A DNA stretch of 5,426 nucleotides from HXMU1420-2 sp040830545 (GTDB lineage: Bacteria; Pseudomonadota; Alphaproteobacteria; Rhodobacterales; Rhodobacteraceae): positions 1-5,426 of the forward strand of contig JBFOMB010000166.1 in assembly GCA_040830545.1 (NCBI GenBank). The letters run 5' to 3'. The translations under genes were made by a program, and so were the position numbers. The notes beneath the pieces are model-generated. The model was not told the DNA's origin, ran no database searches, and worked only from the letters and a program-made list of their open reading frames with translations. Below are positions 5,117 to 5,426 of the stretch, in pieces. The number at the start of each line of letters is the position of its first letter. Within the stretch, counting starts at the first letter, position 1.

Positions 5117-5425
5117 TTAGATATCAAAGAAAACGGTTTCGCCTTCGCCCTGCAGTTTGATGTCAAAGCGATAGACGGGTTTGCCCTCCTGCTCTGTGCG
5201 CCGTGCGATCAGGGTGTCACGGCGGCGTTCCCATTCGATCAGGTTGATGACCGGGTCCGCGGCGTTGGCTTGTGCTTCGTCGTCGAAGTAGAGGCGGGGG
5301 TTCAGGCCCGCGTTTGTGTCGCTTTCCCCCAAACCAAGGGTTATATGGGGGGCGCTCAGTTGCCACCTGCGGCCCCCCAACCGCCCCCGTGTGTGTAGTG
5401 TAAACACTCCATCCGCGCCGGCCCA
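5117..5425 (-). CDS. pcaG: Protocatechuate 3,4-dioxygenase alpha subunit, C-terminal part (5' partial)
   Basis: The alpha subunit pairs with PcaH to open the ring of protocatechuate in the beta-ketoadipate pathway; in this enzyme the iron ligands lie in the beta subunit. The last 102 codons are visible. The end is diagnostic: RLYFDDEAQANAADPV, then IEWERRRDTLIARR, then VYRFDIKLQGEGETVFFDI. Further upstream, RWQL, APHITL and ADGVFTL also fit the family. The family's usual WIVARGIN stretch after APHITL is replaced by GLGESDTN, and the part before RWQL reads better in another frame, where GAVGGP (5387-5370) recalls the family's KPGAV region. One or more compensating small insertions or deletions therefore seem present between about 5300 and 5400, most simply sequence errors at a contig end. 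The GTG at 5407 is internal, not the start. pcaH would be expected just outside the window. Confidence 0.85.
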   Translation of the reverse strand, partial: WAGADGVFTLHTRGRLGGRRWQLSAPHITLGLGESDTNAGLNPRLYFDDEAQANAADPVINLIEWERRRDTLIARRTEQEGKPVYRFDIKLQGEGETVFFDI

Positions 5426-5426
5426 A

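Noticed and set aside
4933..5160. Forward open frame of 75 codons rich in serine and arginine
   Set aside because: It is antisense to the better-supported VOC remnant and the pcaG end, with no ribosome binding site or recognisable product.
1..5426. CRISPR array, tRNA, rRNA, insertion sequence or attachment site
   Set aside because: I found no regularly spaced repeats, no tRNA-like cloverleaf, no transposase and no terminal inverted repeats with target duplications.

Overview
The window looks like GC-rich alphaproteobacterial DNA, most likely from the marine Roseobacter group or another member of the Rhodobacterales. This rests on remembered protein similarity (a NrdJ ending in a cysteine-rich ribbon with a DUF1489 gene diverging from it, a CxxG glutaredoxin, PcaG) and on codon use; no search was run. 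The odd length, and the degraded coding sequence at both extreme ends, suggest that this is one whole short contig and not a slice of a finished genome.

Layout, left to right. At 1-520 (+) is the 3' end of a nonribosomal peptide synthetase (NRPS)-type gene: the last adenylation-domain motif (A10) followed by a complete carrier domain; the first ~80 bases do not read cleanly. At 611-1294 (+) is a 227-residue protein with one N-terminal membrane anchor and no family I recognise. At 1295-1515 is a non-coding stretch with a good hairpin. At 1516-1947 (-) is a DUF1489 protein starting at TTG. At 1948-2061 is a compact divergent promoter region with two sites resembling NrdR boxes, 31 bp apart. At 2062-4344 (+) is nrdJ, the adenosylcobalamin-dependent class II ribonucleotide reductase, complete at 760 residues and followed by a terminator-like hairpin with a T run. 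At 4384-4581 is a stretch with no supportable gene. At 4582-4851 (-) is a small glutaredoxin with a CGYG active site. At about 4918-5079 (-) is a probable decayed fragment of a VOC/PhnB-type protein. At 5117-5425 (-) is the 3' end of pcaG (protocatechuate 3,4-dioxygenase alpha subunit), running off the window and garbled in its last ~120 bases.

Function. The core is deoxynucleotide synthesis. NrdJ makes dNTP precursors without needing oxygen, and its promoter carries the tandem sites expected for the repressor NrdR. Both inferred divergent promoters overlap those sites, so the DUF1489 gene may share the control. The glutaredoxin converges on nrdJ; a reductant role for it is possible but not shown. 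NRPS and pcaG are flanking accessory and catabolic functions with no evident link to nrdJ.

I found no wholly new system. The most useful points are the tandem NrdR-like sites in the divergent promoter, an inverted repeat that would hide the ribosome binding site of the orphan membrane protein, the VOC remnant, and the damaged window ends.
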